NCBI GenBank assembly: GCA_963972195.1
Contig: CAXATH010000013.1
Location: forward strand, 1 to 64,000
DNA from: Litorimonas sp963972195
Lineage (GTDB): Bacteria; Pseudomonadota; Alphaproteobacteria; Caulobacterales; Maricaulaceae
Length of the DNA stretch: 64,000 bases
Direction: 5' to 3'
Made by a program: the position numbers and the translations under genes. The notes beneath the pieces were generated by a model. It was not told the DNA's origin. It saw nothing but the letters and a program-made list of their open reading frames with translations, and ran no database searches. Below, one piece after another: positions 44,638 through 53,200 of the stretch; position 1 is the stretch's first letter; the number at the start of each line of letters is the position of its first letter.

Positions 44638-45297
44638 TTAATTTGCTTCTCGTAGCTGCGTTAGTTTATCTGGCAAAGTCCGTTGAAGCGCCAAGCTTTC
44701 TTCCCCGCCAGCCATCCAGTCTTCGCATTCCTTTTGCTCTGTCAGAATTACAGGCATAGCCTTTGGATGAATGGCCGCAACGGTCGCATTTGGTTCTGTC
44801 GTTAGAAACGCATATAGCTCCCAATCTAGCGTCTTGCGCTCACGTCTTTTTTTGCCTTCGATATGAGCTAACCGTTCACCATTCCACGGTCGTCAAATGC
44901 CCGCAAAGAATGACTGTGGTGCGTCAATCTCAAACCAAGCATTACGTTTATTGGCTGCATCCCATTCCGTGAAACGGTTAAAAGGAACAAGGCACCTATA
45001 TTCAGCCTGTCTGACATAGTCGCCGTTAATGCCAGTCCACCATGAGCTATTCAGATTCCGTATATTGGTTATTGGCTTGGCTTTTTCTCTAACCGCTGGG
45101 AAGCCCCACCGCTTGATGGAAAACTCCAATTCGCTCTTGTTAGCACTGTTGACTAAAACCAGCCCGTCCTGATCCGCCCCCACATAGCCGCTTTCCAAAT
45201 TTGCGGCGCGGCTCTTAACTGAAAACTTAAACAGAGAGCCTTCAAAAAAGCTCGCCATTTCAGCGACGCTGGGGGAATGGTGATAGAGGTTACACAT
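44638..45297 (-). pseudogene. SRAP (YedK/HMCES-type) protein with in-frame stop
   Basis: A full-length SOS-response-associated peptidase frame of 219 codons starts MCNLY, so the catalytic Cys2 is present. SRAP proteins form a protective crosslink with abasic sites in single-stranded DNA. Codon 135 is TGA (44893-44895), where the family usually has Trp in the FAGIWRP segment; the frame then continues undisturbed through family-like LDWELYAFLTTEPNA and IHPKAMPVIL to a TAA. A single nonsense change, a sequencing error or readthrough would each explain this. The truncated form lacks the C-terminal third. Confidence 0.85.
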
Positions 45298-45432
45298 TTT
45301 CAGCTTACTAGGATATTTTTAAGGAGCTAAGCAAGGTTGCCATATTTCCATGTTAGCTTCTCAAGCAAAATATTGAGCATAGTCAGGCTTTATTCTGCTC
45401 AAGACAAAGTTCTTGTTAAACTTTTCCATACT

Positions 45433-46290
45433 TCAAATTCCGGTATTTCGATGGTCAAGAATTTGACGTTGAAAGCCTTCTAGTAATCTCTGAAGTGTTT
45501 GGTCGCCCTGCTTGGAGTAATCTAGCTCACCCAGAATCTTTGAGAGGGAGGAATTAAAATCACGCCATGAGACGCAACCGAATTTCATACGCTCTAGAAC
45601 TGAAAGGAAATGTCCGCCGTTCAATTCAACAAAATCATTCACGCGTTTGTTGGACCGTTTTGAGATCGGAATGCTATCAAAAAACTTCTCAGGATCAACT
45701 AGTTCCGGCCATTCAAAACCCGACTCTTTTGTTAAAAGCTTGGAGCAAGATTCAGGCCTTATAAAAATTAGCCCCAAATTTCTTTTTCGTCCGGAATACT
45801 GTTCTTCATAGCACAGCAACATCGCATATTTTATGATTTGGTACGGATTGGTTTTCGCACCTAGCTTTATTTCCACCGCTAGTGCTGAATCTTCAGATAC
45901 AAATAAGCCGTCTTGCTGAGTAATGTTCGCGTGTTGCGGCCAGCCGTATCGCTGTCGGACTTCCAAGCCTAGGCTCTTAAACGGCCCGTCATCCTCAATC
46001 GAAAGTCTATCGAAGAATAATCGCTTAATGACTTGATCGGGCGCAATCCCGAAAGTTAAGTCAAATATATCGTTTAAAGCTTCTTCATCACCACGCAAAG
46101 TGTGAACTACTTCCACGTCTTTCTTGACCCTCTGATAAATGGGATTTTTATTCGGCAAAGATTTCTTTGGAATTAAGTAGTGGGTTTCCGTCTCGGCAAA
46201 TGATTTCAATTTGTACGATTTTAACCCAAGATTATGTAGCGTCCAATAGTATCGGTCTACGATGTCCCAGTATTTTGTTGTCCAAGTCAT
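45433..46290 (-). CDS. PD-(D/E)XK nuclease-fold protein
   Basis: 285 residues. The nuclease motif is Asp in QQDGLFVSEDSA, then Glu-x-Lys in LAVEIKLGAK, followed by a helix with Gln (YQIIKYAM). This is the core of the PD-(D/E)XK superfamily. N- and C-terminal flanks are not recognised. It stands alone between the SRAP operon and the S1/P1 nuclease on the same strand. It could be a restriction-like or repair enzyme; no methylase is adjacent. Confidence 0.6.
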   Translation of the reverse strand: MTWTTKYWDIVDRYYWTLHNLGLKSYKLKSFAETETHYLIPKKSLPNKNPIYQRVKKDVEVVHTLRGDEEALNDIFDLTFGIAPDQVIKRLFFDRLSIEDDGPFKSLGLEVRQRYGWPQHANITQQDGLFVSEDSALAVEIKLGAKTNPYQIIKYAMLLCYEEQYSGRKRNLGLIFIRPESCSKLLTKESGFEWPELVDPEKFFDSIPISKRSNKRVNDFVELNGGHFLSVLERMKFGCVSWRDFNSSLSKILGELDYSKQGDQTLQRLLEGFQRQILDHRNTGI

Positions 46291-46454
46291 TACCTGAATA
46301 CTTCTTTAAGTTCTTGAATTGAAGTGTCTAAGTCTCATCGTAATGATCGTGACCACTAAAAGTATTCTAGACTCTGTTTTTCTTAGGGGTTTACTTTTGC
46401 GCATAAAGCCTGCCGACGTCAAATTGGAAACACGAAAGCTCGCGGGCCAGAAAT

Positions 46455-47240
46455 CTAATTTTCAAAAAGTTGGTTCAAATATAAAGCCGTTCTTACTCCA
46501 GCCTGAGATAGCCTTTGTCTCATCGTCTCGCGATGCTCATAGACGTAACCCCACGCCTCCTCAGCATCTCCCTCGGGATAAATATCGTCCCTGATAGAAG
46601 CGCTTTCTTCAGCCCAAACGACAGGGTCAGTAGCCGACCAAGCCTTCACGTCATCCTCAGTTATCGTACGGGATAACCAGTCGCTCATCTCTGAATATGA
46701 AAGCTCTTCCTGTTCGATAAGCTGCGAGTCCCAAACGCGGTGCAAATTGGTTTGCTCCCAGAAAAAGGTCATCTTGAAATCATTACCGCCTTTGTCCGTT
46801 CCATTCCCTGCATGGAGAGGTTGGTGAAGGTCTCCGATAATGTGGACCGTAAAACGAAGGGCAAGTTGCTTCTCCTCTAGCGAAGCAGTCTCATCCTTCA
46901 GAACGGTTTTGAATTTGTTCAAAGCCGTAATTGCGTCTCCCTCTTCGGGCGGCCCTACGGCTTCATAGGTTTCACCTTCGGGAATTGTGACGTAATGATA
47001 GGGGCCAGCCTCTTGTGTCCAGAATTCATTTCGGCTCGACCGCATAAAGTCCGCCCAAGTAGATGCCTCCGCTAAATCCTCTACGCCGAGAATCCGGCTA
47101 ACTTCTTCCCGCACTTCTTCAGAGAGATAGGTCTGAGCTATTCCCCCCGTGACCCGATGGCCTGTTTTGCCCCATGCGAAGGCTTGCGATGGAAAGACGA
47201 AACTAATTGAGATTATCGCGGCAAAGGCTTTGTTTAGCAT
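46455..47240 (-). CDS. S1/P1-type zinc nuclease, exported
   Basis: A 261-residue precursor with a signal peptide ending FPSQAFA, so the mature protein begins with Trp of WGKTGHRV. In this family the N-terminal Trp and following His bind zinc. Further zinc ligands are seen in ADFMRSS, YHYVTIP, HIIGDLHQPLHAG and the HRVWDS segment. S1/P1 enzymes cut single-stranded DNA and RNA and remove 3'-phosphates outside the cytoplasm. The ATG at 47240 was chosen because it gives a normal signal peptide; an upstream ATG at 47291 adds 17 residues. Confidence 0.88.
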   Translation of the reverse strand: MLNKAFAAIISISFVFPSQAFAWGKTGHRVTGGIAQTYLSEEVREEVSRILGVEDLAEASTWADFMRSSRNEFWTQEAGPYHYVTIPEGETYEAVGPPEEGDAITALNKFKTVLKDETASLEEKQLALRFTVHIIGDLHQPLHAGNGTDKGGNDFKMTFFWEQTNLHRVWDSQLIEQEELSYSEMSDWLSRTITEDDVKAWSATDPVVWAEESASIRDDIYPEGDAEEAWGYVYEHRETMRQRLSQAGVRTALYLNQLFEN

Positions 47241-47540
47241 GACCCACTGATAACCGACGCAGCGTTTCAACGCTACGATGAATATTCCCATTTAAGAGAA
47301 ACTGGGAACTTTCACTTATTTAATTCATTTATAAATGGCGACGCGCCACTTGCCTTCCCCGCAGTGCGTGCCGCTTACAGCGTGTGGGCGCTGGGGAGTA
47401 AGACATCAATACATTGTTTGTCTCACTCCTTAGAGCTCCCGTTGTTTTTATCCCCTTAGCAGCTTTTAGCTCAGCAGCTGATTTTTAGCGAAAATAGGTC
47501 ATCACTATCGTGATCTTTACCAGCCTCGGCGGCTTAGATA
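47241..47540. other. Intergenic gap between the S1/P1 nuclease and the Xre gene
   Basis: About 300 bp. A GC-rich patch (47340-47400, with partly repeated GCGTGCCGCTTACAGCG) differs from its surroundings and may be a gene remnant. No open frame was recognised. Confidence 0.35.
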
Positions 47541-47993
47541 TCACTTTTTAGCGAGTTTTCGTTCATGCCGCTCGTTCAACTGAAAGGCGAAAACCAATAC
47601 ACCATGAATAACAAGGGGGAAGGCAAACCAGATCGTTATCTTCAAAATTTCCAAGTCGCCTTCAATCAGAGCGAGAAACCCAAATATAGCCAACACAACG
47701 ATAAAGCTAGCAAGGTGTATGTAAAAGTTCGACCGCATGCTGGCCTCAGCCTCCGCAGCTTTGAGTTCTGCAATTTGTTTCGCTTCTAATTCAACGTCAA
47801 CGGATAACGCCATAGCATCCAAGTTAAAGGCAGCTGCCAAAGCCATGACAGACTCCTGCGATGCTTTTTCACCATTCTCGATTCTCTGGACAGTTCGCAG
47901 CCCTATCCCTGCAAGCTCTGCCAAATGCTCCTGTGACCAGTATCGCTCCTCTCGCCATCTCTTGATCTTTGCTGCGTCTGCTTTGAATGACAT
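47541..47993 (-). CDS. Xre-type regulator with two-helix membrane domain
   Basis: 150 residues from MSFKADAAKI. An N-terminal HTH (KIKRWREERYWSQEHLAELAG..RTVQRIENG) is followed by a C-terminal 2TM domain (PF13239-like, YIHLASFIVVLAIFGFLALI and IWFAFPLVIHGVLVFAF). It is a membrane-anchored DNA-binding protein, found in many bacterial genomes, that likely senses envelope or lipid conditions. An upstream ATG adds five residues. Confidence 0.8.
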   Translation of the reverse strand: MSFKADAAKIKRWREERYWSQEHLAELAGIGLRTVQRIENGEKASQESVMALAAAFNLDAMALSVDVELEAKQIAELKAAEAEASMRSNFYIHLASFIVVLAIFGFLALIEGDLEILKITIWFAFPLVIHGVLVFAFQLNERHERKLAKK

Positions 47994-48205
47994 TCCTAAA
48001 TTCCTCATGTTTGGTCGGGAGTACCCCTTGATTAAACAGGGTCTAGAGTGGGAACGAATATAGAAATATACAACGCCATGGAGGTGTCAGCTACCCGCCA
48101 AGGTACCGCCAAACCTGCCTGTCAGACACTTTTTAGAGAGACCTTGTATTTATAGTGGGATCTCATATTTTTTATGCCCTTTGCCGCAAGGCAGGAGAAA
48201 CCTCA

Positions 48206-48307
48206 ATGAACTATTTGGTGAAACTACGCGCCGAAAAATTTAAATATCCCTTAGGTCTACGTCAAACGGTAAGTGCTTTAATAGATTTCCTCTCGACATC
48301 AGAATAA
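48206..48307 (+). CDS. Possible 33-residue peptide
   Basis: A short frame (MNYLVKLRAEKFKYPLG...) preceded by a strong AGGAG eight bases upstream. Too short for family recognition. The rest of the 48009-48611 gap holds only a dispersed repeat (48361-48405) and AT-rich sequence. Confidence 0.35.
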   Translation: MNYLVKLRAEKFKYPLGLRQTVSALIDFLSTSE

Positions 48308-48360
48308 TCCCCAAACCGGTCGCTACTGGATAGTTTCATAGTTCCCGCCTACTGAGTAGA

Positions 48361-48405
48361 GCGGACTTTGCGAATGTCCTCAACGGGCGTTTTTAGCCGC
48401 TTGTC
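48361..48405 (+). repeat. Dispersed repeat copy C
   Basis: The stretch GACTTTGCGAATGTCC...TTTTTAGCCGCT here resembles GACTTTTGCGAACGTCC...TTTTAAGCCGCT at 55597-55641, with small gaps. Both lie in gene-free gaps flanking accessory genes. Origin unknown. Confidence 0.45.
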
Positions 48406-48611
48406 CTTTGGTAAAATAGCCGAATGAATGTTCACTAAGCTTTCAGAGCATCTCCCTAATTGGATTATAAACCACCCCAATAAATTTTGTCCCGGCAAAA
48501 AAAATGAGTTTTTACCCGTGTCGGGACACTAAACATATTGAACTTTAAAGCGAACTAGTGCGAAATATAGTTTATTGGCATTAATCGTTATAGGCGTGAT
48601 ACAAGACAAAC

Positions 48612-49316
48612 ATGAAAAACCGCGAATCGAAGAAGTCAGAGAATATAGAAGTTCGTATTTCCTTCGAAGTGAAACAGGCTCTTTGTAGAAAAGCTAAGCT
48701 TGAGGGCAGAACCGTTAGCGATGTTCTGCGAAGCCTCGTCGATAACTATCTTATCGCGCCATTGCCAAGCGTAGCAACTTCGAACCGACAGAACGTTGCT
48801 GTGTTCTTAAAAACATTAGTGCAACAACCAAAGAACATATTCGCCACCTTTGTTGCATTAATAACGACGTCCAGCATCATTCTAACACCAACCGCAGGGG
48901 CTGAAGAAGTTCATCTGGATTTGAAACAAGAGATTTCTTATTTGACGACAGAAGATCGAAGCTCGCATTCAACTCGGGAGTATAAACATCTCATAACATT
49001 GCAATCCCGAGAGGCTATTGATTTAAACTTTCCGTCTTTGGTCGAGGCAGATTTACACCAAGACATAATTCTTAGGTTGTCAACTAGTGGGCTCTCACCT
49101 TCCCAACATTCATCTCTCTCCGATTCAAAAAATAAGTTTGATGTGAACGTGCAAATCATTAAAAATATAGATGGTAGAGAACAGATCTTGATCAACCAAT
49201 CCATTACCGCCACAGAAGGCGAGCAGGCTAATTTCTTGACCGGATTTGAAGGCCACGCTGGTTTGCCAGCAGGAATTTCACTAATATTCACTTTGTCTTC
49301 AGAAGAAGCTTTATGA
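48612..49316 (+). CDS. Membrane-anchored ribbon-helix-helix protein
   Basis: 234 residues. The N-terminus (about 11-47) has the ribbon-helix-helix pattern IEVRISFEVKQALCRKA...TVSDVLRSLVDNYL, as in CopG/ParD-type DNA-binding proteins. A hydrophobic segment (about 76-97, IFATFVALITTSSIIL) follows and could be a membrane anchor or internal export signal. About 135 residues of extracytoplasmic beta-rich sequence come after it. RHH domains fused to a membrane and periplasmic part are unusual. It may connect outside signals to DNA binding. No partner is adjacent. Confidence 0.6.
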   Translation: MKNRESKKSENIEVRISFEVKQALCRKAKLEGRTVSDVLRSLVDNYLIAPLPSVATSNRQNVAVFLKTLVQQPKNIFATFVALITTSSIILTPTAGAEEVHLDLKQEISYLTTEDRSSHSTREYKHLITLQSREAIDLNFPSLVEADLHQDIILRLSTSGLSPSQHSSLSDSKNKFDVNVQIIKNIDGREQILINQSITATEGEQANFLTGFEGHAGLPAGISLIFTLSSEEAL

Positions 49317-49625
49317 AAATAAAGGGTCGTAAAAAGTACGCTTCTGTTCTTAAAGAGCACTGTTAAAGATTGAAAGCCGAGAGCAGGATAACTGCGGTCA
49401 GCCTTCTTTAAGCGTTTCAACCCTTTCATCTAGAGTTCGCTATGCCTCCTCTAGAGAAGATCAATCCCCATACCGGACGTTAGCGAGTGTCCTACTTTGC
49501 GCGAGTTTAGGACGCTGAGTATAAGTCCGTTTCTCGACAATACTTGACGCCCGACATCTCATGCTTGAAGTCTCAATGGCGCAAAAGCCGACATTGCGGA
49601 CAACCAAGTTAGGGATAAAAAAATT
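49317..49625. other. Intergenic gap with dispersed repeat, before the hydrolase gene
   Basis: 309 bp without a gene. It carries dispersed repeat copy B (49460-49490) and AT-rich sequence. The promoter for the downstream hydrolase and Avs-like genes should lie near 49560-49620, but no clear -35/-10 pair was found. Confidence 0.4.
49460..49490 (+). repeat. Dispersed repeat copy B
   Basis: It matches copy A at 31841-31871 at 27 of 31 positions in the same orientation, with the 15-base core GACGTTAGCGAGTGT identical. The two copies bracket 17.6 kb of accessory genes. Confidence 0.6.
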
Positions 49626-50207
49626 ATGGCTGATCGGTTTTCTTCTTTCTCGGAACTTGTTCACGAGATGGTTTTAGATCGGGACTTTCGGATCAGCTCC
49701 ATAGAGCGGCCTGATTCAACCTTCCTTGTATTGGCTCCACACGGAGGAAAGATTGAGCGTGGCACATCGGAATTAACGAGAGCAATCGCTCGGAATGATC
49801 TCAGCTTCTATGTTTTCGAAGGTATTCGTCCTGCACAGAACAAAGATCTTCACATCACATCTCACCGATTTGATGAACCTACCGCGCTAAAACTGGCCGA
49901 GCGTTGCGCTAAAGTGATTGGCATCCACGGTCGGAAAAATCGCGAAGATAGTAAGACGACCTACCTAGGAGGATTAGACCAGCAGTTGGCAAAATCCATC
50001 GAAAGAGAGCTTTCGAAAGGCGGTTTTTTTGCCGACTCTACCAATCGCGAGTTTCCCGCCGAAAACCCAAATAACATTTGCAACCGAGGTTCAACCTCGT
50101 CCGGTGTGCAATTGGAATTGCCACTAGCGCTCCGGAAGGAGTTACTCGCTTCAAATGAACTTATGGTGCGATACGCATCTGCAGTGCGAGCCGCACTTTT
50201 CAACTGA
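49626..50207 (+). CDS. Poly-gamma-glutamate hydrolase family protein
   Basis: 193 residues resembling the DUF867/PghP family (PF05908) of zinc-dependent poly-gamma-glutamate hydrolases, known from Bacillus phages. Motifs are APHGGKIERGTSELT (zinc His and Glu), a second His in LHITSHRFDEP, GIHGRK, and the NICNRG segment. It lies 28 bp upstream of the 1720-residue Avs-like gene and is co-directional, so the two are probably one transcript. No capsule genes are nearby. Its AT-rich coding contrasts with the GC-rich neighbour. Confidence 0.85.
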   Translation: MADRFSSFSELVHEMVLDRDFRISSIERPDSTFLVLAPHGGKIERGTSELTRAIARNDLSFYVFEGIRPAQNKDLHITSHRFDEPTALKLAERCAKVIGIHGRKNREDSKTTYLGGLDQQLAKSIERELSKGGFFADSTNREFPAENPNNICNRGSTSSGVQLELPLALRKELLASNELMVRYASAVRAALFN

Positions 50208-50235
50208 GTGAGCAGTTTCAAAAATAAGAGATTCA

Positions 50236-53200
50236 ATGTATGCTGATGTCGAACCCACTTTCTGTAGAGACATGACCGACCCTCCTCTCACTTCCGGCGC
50301 GCTATCCGGCGACTCCCCACGCATGACCGGTCCGGCTGGACCGCAGTTTGAAGTGTCGGTCGGCGTCCACTACGCCTTGTCGATCCTAGCAGAAACCGAG
50401 TGCTTCGGCCTTCCCGGCGCAGTTGCCACAAAAATCGCCTTTCAGCGCCGCGACCAAGGCCACCCGCTGGACGATATCATTCTGACTGCAGCGCGAGCAG
50501 ATGGCGGGATTCAGACTCTTGAAATTCAGGCCAAACGATCCCTCAGTTTCACGGTCTTAAACGCAACTTTCGGCGGCATCATCGCCGACATGGTGGCGGC
50601 ACAAGATATCGACCCGACACGTCGCTATGTCGTCGCTATAGAGCGCACCAGCCAGACCATCGAAATTGGCGTTCATGAAGCTCTGGAGCTTGCAAAACAT
50701 GTAAGTGATGAAGACTCGTTTCGCACATTGCTGGCCACGCCTGGACGCAGCAATCAGGCGATGCGCGATTTTGTTGCAGCCTTCGAACACCACTTGACCG
50801 ACGCCGGCAGCGATCCTGCCCGCCTCACATTTGATATGCTGCGACGCTTCAGTGTGCTCTACTTTGACTATGCCCGCCCAAACTCAATTGCTGAACAAGC
50901 GGACCGCTGGCGCGCCGCGGCACTGACAAAAGATCAAACCGATCCTTATGGCGAACTCGTCTCTTTACTGATGCGCACCGACGCGATTGGCGGAGACCTT
51001 GATCGCGCCCGCTTGGTTGAACTGCTCGCCGAACGCAGCGTCGAAATTGGGCCGGCACCTCGTTTGTCAGACGCGCGTGCGAAAGTCGCCGAAATTAGCG
51101 GCTTTGCCTTGGCCGACATCGATACCACAATCGCCGGCGTGCATATTCTACGCAGCGCCAAACGCGAGGCGCTGCTCGGTGCTCTCGAAATAGCGCAGAT
51201 TGGCAGCGGCGTTCTAGAAATCACCGGAACGGGCGGCTCGGGTAAATCTGCGTTTTTAAAGGCCGCCGCCGACGCGCAAACCGAACACGCACCCACTTTG
51301 ATCCTCGCGCCCGACCGGGTACCAGGCGGCGGCTGGAGCGCGCTGCAACATCAGCTGGGTCTGTCAGTCAACGCAGAACGGTTCCTGACCGATCTCGCCA
51401 GCGATGGCGGCGCTATAATCTACATTGACGGCCTGGATAGGTTTCTATCTGAAGCTGAGCGCAAAACCGTTTCCGATATCATCTTAGCGGTGGCGAAAAC
51501 CCCTAGCATCACGCTGGTCTTCACAGCCCGCCTTGGTTGGCGTGAGGCGCACCCTTTCAGTGAAAGCGTGATGCGAGCCTTGGAGGCGCATGAGACATTT
51601 ACAATTGAAAGTCTGGACGATGACGAAGCCGCTGGTTTGTCGCAGGCGGTTCCGGCGCTCGCCGCCATCCTCGCTCCGGATCACCCCGCAACGGCTCTGG
51701 CCCGCAATCCGTTCATTCTAAAACGCTTCGCTACGGCGAAATCCGACCCCGGCGCGTTAGTGAGTGAAGCTAGCTTTGCGATAGGCTGGTGGCGATCGGG
51801 AGGACATGCGGCTACAGACGACAAGGGCGAAGCACGTGCCCGTCGCAGAATTCTGCTCGCTGTGGTCCGCGCGCAGTTGGACGGCGCATCCGTGGTGGAT
51901 CTAAAACCAGAGGCCGCCGACGCGGCAGCGGTCTCTTCGCTGATCGAAGACGAGGTGCTGATCGAACTCGCGACCGACCGCGTCAAGTTTAAGCACGATC
52001 TATTCTTCGACTGGGCGATCGCTACGTATCTCAGCGAAGATCCGGATCGATTGGACACGTTAGCGAAAACCGTTGTCCCTGCCTTCTGGTTCGAACGGGG
52101 GGGTGAACTCGCTTTTCGTCATCTCGCTGAACAAGACGATCCGGAACCTTGGGCGGGCGCCGTAAAGAAGATGCAGTCAGGCAAAACCGATGAACGCTGG
52201 ATCGCATTGGCGCTTCTGGCATTGGTGCGATCCGAGCGCGCCTCTGAATTGTTAGAACGGCATGAGACCGTTTTGCTCGCCGATAAAGGCGAACTTGCCG
52301 AACGCCTCACCCGGCTCGTCATTGGCGCGCACTCTATTGAAGTTGAAGTTCCTGTACCGTCGACCCCTGGCAGTGGGACGATGACTTCTAAAACCGTCGC
52401 CGTGCCAGACCCGGGCTATTGGATGCCCCTCATCATTTCGTCGGCTCTGCGATTTGCCGATCTTCCGTCTAAAGCGCTGCGCGGTGCGGTCGAACTCATG
52501 CACAAATGGGTTGCGCACTTTGCAGCTACGGAGCTGAAACTAACGCCCATTCTGCTTGACCGTTTCGCCGACCTTCTTGTCGCACATATCGAGGACCGGT
52601 CGCTGGATCACATTCCCGCAGGCGAACCACTGCCAACAATCCGGTACCCAGCAGGTCGCAATACGGTCGATACATCACGCCTGACTCTCGCCGCGTTTGC
52701 GGAAAAAAATCTCAATGCAGCGGAACGGTATCTGGGGGCAATCGCTGCCTCAGATCGCGCCGTGGATGAACTCTCTCAGCTATTCGAATTTCCCTTCGCT
52801 CTACCCAAAGCCGCCCCCGCTGCCTTTGCCACGGCCATAATAGAAGCCACACGTCAGGAGTATAACAAACGCGCCGACGATGACAGTATACGACGCACGG
52901 GGCTCGGGCTATCGCGGTTAGATCACCCGTTTACAATGGGCAAATGCGGCATCACGCTGTTTTCGGATCTTTTAGCCGCTGATGCCGACCAAGGCATTGC
53001 CTTGATCCGCACGCTGACCGGGATGACAGAAGCCGTGGTTCAGACTGGCGGCGAATTCGGGCTTGAACTGCTCGGGCAGACACGTCTCATCAAACCGAGC
53101 AATTCTTATAGCTGGCCGCGCGGGCACGGACCTTCGCAATTGGTTGGTAAAGCCCTCGCGGCTCTTGAATACTGGGCCCACCAAGAAATCGAAAACGGCG

